This document shows, piece after piece, positions 21,931-29,800 of a DNA stretch of 35,088 nt; position 1 is the first letter of the stretch, and each line of letters opens with the position of its first letter. Both the position numbers and the translations under genes were made by a program. The DNA is taken from assembly GCA_018303405.1 (NCBI GenBank), contig JAGVYD010000006.1:1-35088 (forward strand), given 5' to 3'. The notes under the pieces are model-generated. The model did no database searches, was not told the origin of the DNA, and worked only from the letters and a program-made list of their open reading frames with translations. The stretch comes from Candidatus Woesearchaeota archaeon (GTDB lineage Archaea > Nanobdellota > Nanobdellia > Woesearchaeales > JABMPP01).

Positions 21931-23004
21931 TCACTTCTTCAAATGTATTGTCTGGGTCGGGAATGCCATGCTTATCCCAGCCTTCTCGAATTCCCTCTTG
22001 ATTTCGTAATTAATTTCCTGCTGGGTGTCCATGTATGTCAGATATTCGCTATCCTTGACATAGAATACTATTTCAAAAATCAGGCTAAAGTCACCAAATG
22101 CCTTGAAGTGCACCCTGTCCAGGTCTGCATTTTTAACTTTCTTGAATATCCGCCCAACAATTGCATTGATTTCCTTAAGCTGCTTAAGGGAGGTGCCATA
22201 TTCCACTCCGATTGTGTTTACAATCCTGCGCTTCTCCATGCGCTTGTAGTTGTTTACCCGGGTGTTGGTAAGCTCCCTGTTGGAAACTATAAGCTCCTGG
22301 CCCTGCAAAGTCTCAATCCTGGTGCTCTTTATCCCGATATGCTTGACAGTGCCACTGTCAGCCCCGATGACTATGAAATCCCCGACTTTGAATGGCTTGT
22401 CGAAATAGATTGTGAAGGAGCTGAAAAGGTCCTCAAGAACATTCTGCAGCGCAAAGGCGATTGCAATGCCTCCGACGCCAAGCCCTGCAATCAGCGAGGT
22501 GATATTGACACCCATATTTGACAGAACCATGAGTAGGGCAATGACCCAGACAATGGCCTTGACAATTTTTGCAATAACACTGATAAAGGAAGCGTCATCG
22601 GTCTTATCCTCTTTCTGCCTTTTTTCAATCTGCTTCTGCGCAATTACATCAATTATTGTCTGCACAAATTTTATGCCGTAGTAAACAAGCGCGGCCAGGC
22701 CAATCCAGTTTGAAATATGATGGGCCAAGCCAGGCAGGGCAAGCGGCCGTGACGCCATATAATATGAAAGATAAACATAAAAGAACCAGTTTATGTGGTC
22801 AATGAACTCAATCAGGATGTCGTCGATGCTGTTTTTGCTCTTCTTGGCAAATTTGTGCAATATTTTCAACCCATAAACTTTAAAGATTTTTAGAATTATG
22901 AATAGCCCGATGAAGAGCAGCAGGGAATGCGCAAGCTCATATCCTGTGTTCCCAAAATAATTTGTTTCCAGGTATGGCGTTAATGCCTGATAATCAATAG
23001 CCAT
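21931..23004 (-). CDS. Mechanosensitive channel of small conductance (MscS)
   Basis: The 357-residue protein has N-terminal helices (~25-45, ~70-90, ~100-120, ~148-165), then the pore helix TM3 of MscS (LIAGLGVGGIAIAFALQNVLEDLFSSFTI), followed by the beta domain signature FDKPFKVGDFIVI and the alpha/beta C-terminal domain ending in IHLKK. It opens under membrane tension to release solutes in osmotic downshock. It is full length. A T/A-rich TATA-like stretch (~23025-23042) is upstream. Convergent or tandem partners are absent. Confidence 0.92.
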   Translation of the reverse strand: MAIDYQALTPYLETNYFGNTGYELAHSLLLFIGLFIILKIFKVYGLKILHKFAKKSKNSIDDILIEFIDHINWFFYVYLSYYMASRPLALPGLAHHISNWIGLAALVYYGIKFVQTIIDVIAQKQIEKRQKEDKTDDASFISVIAKIVKAIVWVIALLMVLSNMGVNITSLIAGLGVGGIAIAFALQNVLEDLFSSFTIYFDKPFKVGDFIVIGADSGTVKHIGIKSTRIETLQGQELIVSNRELTNTRVNNYKRMEKRRIVNTIGVEYGTSLKQLKEINAIVGRIFKKVKNADLDRVHFKAFGDFSLIFEIVFYVKDSEYLTYMDTQQEINYEIKREFEKAGISMAFPTQTIHLKK

Positions 23005-23150
23005 GTCATTTCACGTTAAATGGTTAAAATAATATTATAAAAAGCTTGTGCTTGCTGTTGAAACATGCATCTTCGGGCTGCTGCCTAAGGCCAAAATTAA
23101 AAAAATTTAAATAGGCTGGATGAGATTTAGTATATAAAAGAGGTGAGATG

Positions 23151-23360
23151 ATGGAACTCACAAAGTCAGAGATGGAAAGCAAGATAGCCAATTATGATAA
23201 TGCAAAGAAGTGGAGCCTTTGGATTGTGATCATCGGAATTTTTCTGGTGTTTGCTGAACAGAAATTCGGCATCCTTATCGCCCTGGCCGGGATTTTAGGC
23301 TATGTCGTGAACAGCGATAAGGCCATAAAGATGAGATTTGAGATGAGCAAAAAACGATGA
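23151..23360 (+). CDS. Small two-helix membrane protein
   Basis: No family recognised. The 69-residue protein has a charged N-terminus (ELTKSEMESKIANYDNAKK), two hydrophobic segments (~22-35, WSLWIVIIGIFLVFA, and ~40-55, FGILIALAGILGYVV), and a basic C-terminus. GAGGTGA (23140-23146) suits the ATG at 23151 better than the one at 23148. TATA boxes lie at 23104-23112 and 23131-23138; the first gives a leader carrying the ribosome site. Confidence 0.6.
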   Translation: MELTKSEMESKIANYDNAKKWSLWIVIIGIFLVFAEQKFGILIALAGILGYVVNSDKAIKMRFEMSKKR

Positions 23361-23447
23361 TTTTTTTTGTTTAATTTGATTCCCGCATAAATTCTGCGCA
23401 TTCAACAGAAGGAAAAAACATAAAAACATGAGAGAGATTTCTGGCGC

Positions 23448-24479
23448 ATGGATAAAAAAGGCGAGGTCAACAGCCATATAATAATATATGCCCTTGTTGT
23501 CATTATCGCAGTCGTCATTTTGGCGTTTGGCGTCAAGATGATTGGGAATTTTCTGGACAGCAGCTGCCAGGCCGAGCTGAAAGCGGCGTCACTTGACCTG
23601 ACTGAATCCATCGAGGCCCTGGCAAACAGGGTTGGAAATACCGAGGAGAAAACTTTTGCCTCGGCATGCGGCATTGACCGGGCTTATTTTGTGGACCTGC
23701 CGCAGGTCCTTCCAGAAATGTTCAGCAGCTATCCTGAAATACAGTCAAGCATCAGGGAAGGCCAGGGCAATAACATGTTCTTTTACAAGCAAAATGAGCT
23801 GGTGTATGCGATTAAGACAAAGCTGGACATGTCATTCCCGCATTTTACCTGCGCCAAATCAATAGGCGGCGGGATAAGAATCCTGCTGACAGGGAGCAAG
23901 GGCGGAACTGACATCAAGGACGCCACTGCGGGCAAAAGCCCGTGCAATGGCATTGAATCGGCATTTGGCCAGGAAAGCACCCTGCCTGCCAACATCCAAC
24001 AGGCTGTTTCAGCATCTACGGGGTTAAAGGATACAGTTGTGCAGGACAATTATAAGGCTGCCCTGCCAGGCCTTTTGCCTGCCCGGTGCGTAGTTTCAGA
24101 TGACAGGAAAAAAATGCAGGTGCTCATTGGATATAACCACGAGCTTGAGAACCTCAGCGTCTATCACATCCTGCCATATTATATTGACGACGCTTACCAG
24201 ACATTCATTACAGGCATTTATCCCATAGAAATAGACGATGAGTCTGAAACAAGCGCCATAGAGACTTTTGTGTCCGACCGCTACATATTTTATAGGCTCG
24301 GCAAGACATTCGCAGACCAGGGCGTCATATTAATTGAATATGACTTTGACGGCGATGGCGTGCCTGCAGAGGCGAATGACTATTGCAACATCGTCCAAAT
24401 AGAGAAGAATTACTGCACACAGGATATACAATGCACTTATGGAGTATGCAGGACAGACAATCACTGCGCTGTGCCATGA
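23448..24479 (+). CDS. Exported protein with pilin-like N-terminus
   Basis: The 343-residue protein begins MDKKGEVNSH followed at once by a hydrophobic helix (~10-32, IIIYALVVIIAVVILAFGVKMIG). A basic start, a Gly before Glu and an uninterrupted helix look like an archaeal prepilin (class III) signal, cleaved after KKG. The remaining ~310 residues are outside and carry several Cys (SSCQAEL, ASACG, FTCAK, SPCNG, ARCVV and a C-terminal set with NYCTQDIQCTYGVC). An acidic DFDGDGVPAEAND loop near the end looks like a calcium site. Family not recognised. It could be a minor pilin or an anchored surface protein. Confidence 0.7.
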   Translation: MDKKGEVNSHIIIYALVVIIAVVILAFGVKMIGNFLDSSCQAELKAASLDLTESIEALANRVGNTEEKTFASACGIDRAYFVDLPQVLPEMFSSYPEIQSSIREGQGNNMFFYKQNELVYAIKTKLDMSFPHFTCAKSIGGGIRILLTGSKGGTDIKDATAGKSPCNGIESAFGQESTLPANIQQAVSASTGLKDTVVQDNYKAALPGLLPARCVVSDDRKKMQVLIGYNHELENLSVYHILPYYIDDAYQTFITGIYPIEIDDESETSAIETFVSDRYIFYRLGKTFADQGVILIEYDFDGDGVPAEANDYCNIVQIEKNYCTQDIQCTYGVCRTDNHCAVP

Positions 24480-24508
24480 TGATTTCTTGCCTGTTTTTTC
24501 ACCATTGA

Positions 24509-24943
24509 TTATTCAATGTAACTGTAGATGCTCTCATTTGCATACTTCCTAAAGCGCTTGAGCAGGTATGTCCTGAAATCTGTCAAATGTATGGTTGCCA
24601 TGCCTTTTTTGCTGACATGTATGATTTGGCAATTGCTGCCGAAGACTTTCTTGTAGGGCAGAAGGAAATGGTAGCTTTTGCCCGGCCTTGCCCCGTTGAT
24701 TTTCCTGGCAACTTTCCTGTCATAGCCTGGCACGCCTGCAAGGCCAAGATATTCGACAAATTCGCCGTGGATAATCCAGTCAGGGTAAGAGTAGCTGTTC
24801 CTGTAGAAATACTGCGATAGCGCCCATCGGCGAAGGACTTTCTTGTGCTCAATGCCATTCTGGTAAAGGAAATCATCAACAGCAGCTTCCTCGTAGCTGT
24901 CGCAGACGTGGCCATCCCTTGCCCTGACCCTGAGTTTCTTCAT
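24509..24943 (-). CDS. PD-(D/E)XK nuclease-like protein
   Basis: The 144-residue protein has DSYEEAAVDDFLYQNGIEHKK (helix with Glu18), then PDWII (Pro54-Asp55), EYLG (Glu64-Gly67) and Lys77/81 downstream. This is the order seen in small endonuclease-fold proteins with the PD-x(n)-ExG signature. It lacks any DNA-binding partner domain. A TATA-like TTTAATAATTTTT (~24963-24975) is upstream. Substrate unknown. It could be a repair enzyme or a stand-alone domain of helicase-linked type. Confidence 0.6.
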   Translation of the reverse strand: MKKLRVRARDGHVCDSYEEAAVDDFLYQNGIEHKKVLRRWALSQYFYRNSYSYPDWIIHGEFVEYLGLAGVPGYDRKVARKINGARPGKSYHFLLPYKKVFGSNCQIIHVSKKGMATIHLTDFRTYLLKRFRKYANESIYSYIE

Positions 24944-25050
24944 GCCTGACGCATGGATAAAAAATTATTAAAGGATTGCGGGAAATTGTCTTGTGTCCAG
25001 TGGGCGAACAAGAGAGAAGGGGTTTTATGAGGAGAAGGAAGTATATGAGA

Positions 25051-25935
25051 TTATTGCTTCAGGTTCCTTGCGAGGAAATCAAGGGTTTTCTGCCAGGCAT
25101 CCATGGTTTCTTCAGGGGCATAATTTGCGCCTGACGGGTTTGCGAAAGCATGCCCGACACCGGGGTAAATATAGATGTCCCTCGGCACACCGATTGAGCC
25201 CAATGTTGAGTTGAATTCCAGGACTGTTGCTACAGGTATGCCGGTGTCCTGGTCGCCAAATATTCCCAGGACTGGCTGTTTAATTGCTGCCAGCTTTTCA
25301 GGGTCTGTCTCAAGGCTGCCGTAATAGATTATTGTGGCTGCCAAAGGCGTGCCAGTCAAGGCAAGCTGAAGCGACATGCCGCCGCCAAAGCACCAGCCCA
25401 TTGAGGCAATTTTATCAGGAATGACATCATCGCGGGCCTTCAGGAAATTCACTGCTGCCTTCATGTTCTCGAGGGCAGGCTCTGTGTCCTGCCTGACCGC
25501 GCCGGCAAGCTGGCCTGCAATTGATGAATTTTGGGCGACCTGGCCATTGTACAAGTCCACCGCAAGGACAACATAGCCTTCTGCTGCCAATTGCCTTGCC
25601 ATGTCGCGGATATTGTCATTCAGGCCCCACCATTCATGGATCATGATTACAGCCGGATACTTGCCCTCTGCGGCCGGCCTTGCGAGGTATCCATCAGTTG
25701 TAAGGTAATAGGCTGTTTCGCCTGCCATTATTTCCATACCAGCACTATCCTCGCTGCGCGTTAAGTCAGCGTTTGTGGATTGGCCTGGCTCTGCCGCATC
25801 GGCTACCTGGTTGGCACCTGCTGCTGATTCCTTGGCATTTTCTGTAGTGGCCGGCTGTGCTGCACAGGCCGTCAGAATTACTGCCAAAATTAAAATCAGA
25901 AAGACAGATAAAGAAGGATTATTTTTTGATGCCAT
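25051..25935 (-). CDS. Dienelactone hydrolase-family lipoprotein
   Basis: The 294-residue protein starts with a lipoprotein-type signal (residues ~8-26, ending LTAC with Cys at ~24), then an Ala/Glu/Ser-rich linker to ~65. The alpha/beta hydrolase domain follows, with the dienelactone-hydrolase active site: IHEWWGLN (Glu), GWCFGGG (nucleophile Cys), GDQDTGIP (Asp) and GVGHAFANP (His). It would cleave esters or lactones outside the cell. Start MASKNNP follows a TATA box (ATTTTATAAAT, ~25957-25966) at ~25 bp; the longer frame starts with TTG and is less likely. A bacterial-looking lipobox in an archaeon may point to transfer. Confidence 0.85.
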   Translation of the reverse strand: MASKNNPSLSVFLILILAVILTACAAQPATTENAKESAAGANQVADAAEPGQSTNADLTRSEDSAGMEIMAGETAYYLTTDGYLARPAAEGKYPAVIMIHEWWGLNDNIRDMARQLAAEGYVVLAVDLYNGQVAQNSSIAGQLAGAVRQDTEPALENMKAAVNFLKARDDVIPDKIASMGWCFGGGMSLQLALTGTPLAATIIYYGSLETDPEKLAAIKQPVLGIFGDQDTGIPVATVLEFNSTLGSIGVPRDIYIYPGVGHAFANPSGANYAPEETMDAWQKTLDFLARNLKQ

Positions 25936-26034
25936 TGGCATTAACAATTGTTCATTATTTATAAAATTATGCCTGAATAGTCTTTAGAAAAGGGTTTTAA
26001 ATTGAGAATGTTGCTCAGTTGTTATAACATCTGC

Positions 26035-26051
26035 GCCACGGTCGCACAATC
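26035..26051 (+). repeat. Duplicated 5' end of tRNA-Ser
   Basis: GCCACGGTCGCACAATC matches the first 17 bases of the tRNA-Ser gene at 26166-26182 with one mismatch, 131 bp upstream. No matching 3' half follows it; hairpins do. It is either a truncated gene copy or an attachment-like site. A third piece, ATATTGCCACGG, repeats 26161-26172 at 26456-26467. Confidence 0.55.
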
Positions 26052-26059
26052 AACGGCTG

Positions 26060-26132
26060 TCCTTTTCTCTAGAGAAAAGGATAGAACCCAAAAGAGTCGT
26101 GCATTCCATGCACGGGTTTTGCTTCGCAAAAC
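26060..26132 (+). repeat. Three-hairpin array B, between the tRNA-Ser fragment and tRNA-Ser
   Basis: A perfect 22-bp palindrome with CTAG at its centre (26060-26081) is followed by CGTGCAT-tcc-ATGCACG (26098-26114) and GTTTTGC-ttc-GCAAAAC (26116-26132). The order, the three-base loops, the close packing of hairpins two and three, and the CATT after the last stem match array A at 20681-20750, while stem sequences differ in a paired way. It starts right after the truncated tRNA-Ser 5' copy. Confidence 0.6.
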
Positions 26133-26165
26133 ATTAAAACCAACTGCTTATTTCATGCTTATATT

Positions 26166-26365
26166 GCCACGGTCGCATAATCCGGTATTGCGTCGGTCTC
26201 GAAGAGCTGGCCTCACTGCACACAGATGCGGGATATTCCTTCGGAAATCCCGCAGTGCCCGCTATTTGTATTTTACAAGTCGCGAACGTGAATATGAAGT
26301 GAAGAATGCTGGTTAGAGCAAACCGATGCCGCAAGGCATTCCAGGTTCAAATCCTGGCCGTGGCG
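26166..26365 (+). tRNA. tRNA-Ser (CGA) with a 117-nt intron
   Basis: Acceptor GCCACGG (26166-26172) pairs with CCGTGGC (26358-26364). The D stem is short (GCA/TGC), the anticodon stem TCGGT/ACCGA and anticodon CGA. The variable arm TGCC-GCAA-GGCA marks a class II tRNA and the T arm is CCAGG-TTCAAAT-CCTGG. Discriminator G suits Ser. The intron is 26204-26320 at position 37/38. Its ends pair as AGCTGGC with GCTGGTT, giving a slightly relaxed bulge-helix-bulge. Inside are hairpins GCGGGAT...ATCCCGC (26228-26253) and TTGTA-ttt-TACAA (26266-26278). The mature tRNA would be 83 nt; CCA is not encoded. Confidence 0.88.
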
Positions 26366-26486
26366 TATTAATTATCATCTGTGAACTTTCATCTATGAAT
26401 GTTCAAAAATAAATCAAAATAAAGAAATAAAACCTGCAATATGCAAATGGTTCTGATATTGCCACGGAATTACAGGGTTGGTATCC

Positions 26487-26681
26487 TTAATCCGACATCT
26501 TCACATTGACTGCCTTTGGGCCCCTTTCTCCCTGCTCGACATCAAATTCAACCGAGTCGTTTTCCTTCAGGCTGACGCCTGCACCCAACGCTGTCTGATG
26601 CACAAAATAGTCCTTTCCGTCCTCTGCGGAAATGAACCCAAATCCCTTCCCTATGTTAAAAAACTTCACTTTTCCTTTCAT
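26487..26681 (-). CDS. Cold-shock domain protein
   Basis: A 64-residue single CSD protein with both RNA-binding motifs: KGFGFI (RNP1) and DYFVHQTAL (RNP2, family DxFVH). It binds single-stranded RNA or DNA as a chaperone. GAAGGTGT before the start serves as a ribosome site. CspA-type proteins are more common in bacteria, but are known in several archaeal groups. Full length. Confidence 0.95.
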   Translation of the reverse strand: MKGKVKFFNIGKGFGFISAEDGKDYFVHQTALGAGVSLKENDSVEFDVEQGERGPKAVNVKMSD

Positions 26682-26822
26682 TTTTACACCTTCTGCAAAA
26701 CTTTACTTATGTAATGCTTGCTTTGACCATAAAAAAGCCTTCTCCTTTTAAATCCCTGCTTTATTTGGCGGAAAATAATGAGAAATTCATGGCTTTCATG
26801 AGTTTATATGTGGAAACATGCC

Positions 26823-29800
26823 TTATTTTATATAGCTGTCATTTGACTGATGTGCGTGGGATTCTGCCTGTTGTGCATGGTGCTCGGCGTGCCCTGGCTC
26901 GCCATGGTGTGCAAGTCCGCCCTGGCCCCCTCCCTTGTGCCAGTTCATGTAATAGATTATCCCGCCAACCACGGCAACAATTGCGAGGAGCAGCACCCAT
27001 GTCAATGCTCCGCCGCTCTTCTTTGCCCCTTCATCAGTGCCTGCTCCTGCAGTGTCCTGAGAAGCATCAGTGGATTCAGGCTGCGCATCCTGGGCTGTTG
27101 CGGCCTGCTGGCCTGAAGCAGCATCATCTGTTTGCTCTGACGTGACTTCCCCTGTGGGCAGAGTTGTGTCCTGCACAGCCGGAGGCTCCTCAGCCAAAGC
27201 CTTGACGCCGATTGCAAAATAGCTAAATCCAGGTGTTGCTGCAGAGTAGGTCAGGGTTTCCGCATCTGAGCCGATTTTCCTTGTTGGAAGCTCCTGCCAG
27301 GCATTTTCATCCCATCTCAGCAGCACGATTTGCGCTTCAGTGTAGCCATTTGCCGTCAGCCATGATTTTGTAATCTTGAACTCGACCTGGACATTGATGA
27401 GCGAGGAATCAACAAGGTTTGTTTTGATTATGGAAAGGTATTTGTATATTTTCGGGTATGATGAGGAAAGCAAATCACCGACGCTGCCTGGCTTTGTGTC
27501 AAGCGCGGTCAGGCTGATTTCAGCCTTTGTTGCTGTTGACAGGACTGTGAACAGGATTTTTGATGCCGGAACCAGTGAATTGCTGATTGAAAAAGTCATG
27601 CTTGAGCCCGCAGGGATTGTATCCCACTGCCTTGTGACTGTAGTGGTTTCGCCTCCTCCGCCACCACCTCCGCCTCCTCCGCCACCGCTGGAGCTGGATG
27701 AGCTGCTGGATGATGAGCTTGACGAAGAGCTGCTGGGCGCTGATGGCTCCCCTCCTGCCCAGACTGAAAACTCGCAGTATGGTATTTTCCAGATGCAGTA
27801 GTCTGAGCCAGTCTTGTTCAGCAATGCCTCAGCTGTCCTGTTGATGCAGGCTGTCTGGCTGTCACTGCAATGCCAGAGCTCAGAGCATGTCCCATCGCCC
27901 GGTATCTTGACATAGCATTGCTGAGGATGCAGGTTGTTGATGATCTTGTCGCGTGTTGATGTGAGCATTCCGACATACCCTATTGTCAGGCCTCCGGATG
28001 TGGTATTGGTTCCAGTGCCCAGGGCGCTGACATCGTCGATTTCCCTAATCTTGGAGCTTAAGCCGGTTTTTGTGAGTTGGGCATTGAAAAATTCAAAATA
28101 GCTTGTATTGTCATTTGTCCTTAATTTTATATTGGCCTTTCTGCCAGTGCTGTAATTTGTCTTCATCCCTGCATTTGGCCCGCAGACGCTGCCCTGCACA
28201 TGTTCGTAAGTTCCATCCTGGTCCAGGTCATAGCTGACATTCCAGGCCGACGGGACAACCAGCTTTGTCACAAAGTTGCAGAACGCACAGCTTGAGCCTG
28301 ATTCAGTTGTAAATGATGAGCACTTGCTTATTCCGCACTTTCCGGCATCGTCGCAAAACTCAAGCTTGAAATAATATTTGGTGTCTGAGTTTAGCGGGCT
28401 GGCCAATGAATGGACCCCGCCATCGTTGTATATTTCAGCCACGTGCCATAGCTTGTAATTCCTGACATCGTCGCTGTAAATGCCGGCGTCAAAAATAGAC
28501 GCGTTCAGGTTTCCGGAGCTGCAGGTTGAATCCTCGCCATAAAATTTCAGTGTTCCGTTGGCAGGCTTGTCCGTGAAGTAATTAACCAGTGCGCTGTCAG
28601 GATACATTTCCTTGCTAATGGCAATTATTTTGGGCGTCCTTGTGTCCTCGAAATCAGGGTCATGCACGCCAAATGAATTGGCTACGCAATATGGATGGTT
28701 GTAGCATGAATAATCGCCGCAGCCCCCTTCAGACCAGCAGTCTGCATCATATTCGACATATCCCTTGTTTGCATCATCCATGCCATAGTTATTTGAGCCA
28801 TTGGCTGTGTACATGAACAGGTCAAGCTTATCCAGGTCAAAGTCCACTGAGCCCTGTGTTGCAAAGCCAGGTGATGCAGTATCTGTTGGATTTGTGACAT
28901 TGCCAGAATTATTGGAAGTGGCGACATAGACCCTGAAGTCTACGCCTGTTGAGTATAGTGATGGATATTTTTCAAGGTCCACCTTGTCAATGGCAATCAT
29001 GCCGCCGTTAATTTCAGTGCACATCTTCTGCCTGAACCCTGACAGCTTGATTTCAGCTGCTGTGAAAGCACCGGCTGAGCACCTGTATGCATTGTATGAC
29101 TCGGACACTGAGCTTGTTTGCGAGTTGTAGGATGCCGTGTATTTTAGGTAAAATTCATATCCTGTTGCTGTTGAATTGTGCTGCAATGCGCAATTGTTTG
29201 TGCGATTCTCATCAGTATCAAGGTACCAGTAAAATTTGGTCGTGTTCTTTCCAGTGCCTGATGCCCCGCTCTGCAGTTTTATTCCGTTGCACATGGCGGC
29301 ATTTGTCACGTCGACGACGCGGGTGCCAAAGCCAAATGCATTTCCCATGTCCTTGAGGCCAAAGCCAACTATGTCAACCTCGTCAGGCCCGGCATCTCCA
29401 GGCGCATCCATTCCCAGCGGGACAGGCTCCCCGCCTTCCATATTCTTGAAGAACTGGGCAGTCATCGCTGACTCACACCATCCGGATACCCACACACAGC
29501 CGCTGACATTCAACGAGGAGTTAACGCTTACATTGATTCCGCCACAGGTCTCTTGTGTAACACTGGGGCCAAAGCAAGCCGGCTGGCACCCTCCGAATTG
29601 TGGGTCCCACCTGCAGTGCGGTGTTGCATTGCAAAGCGTCTCATTTGTTGAAAGAGTGAAATTGGAAAAGCATTCAAAAATTTTCCGGCCGCAGAATCCC
29701 TGTCCTGGCATTCCGCTTGGATTTTCCCAGGTGCAAAGCGGGTTTTGCAGGCATATTGTCTGGTTGTAGCTGAACTGCGGGCAATTATTGCTGTTGTCGC

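Noticed and set aside
26060-26081. CTCTAGAG loop read as a CTA (amber-suppressor) anticodon after the tRNA-like 5' end
   Set aside because: The loop has eight bases in a fully palindromic stem, and no variable, T or 3' acceptor arm follows, so it is not a tRNA.
26002-26316. 104-codon plus-strand frame over the tRNA-Ser locus
   Set aside because: It crosses hairpins, the tRNA 5' half and the intron, and has no protein-like composition.
27376-27801. 141-codon plus-strand frame with poly-Pro and Asp/Glu-Leu runs
   Set aside because: It is the complement of the Gly and Ser codon runs of the giant surface protein.
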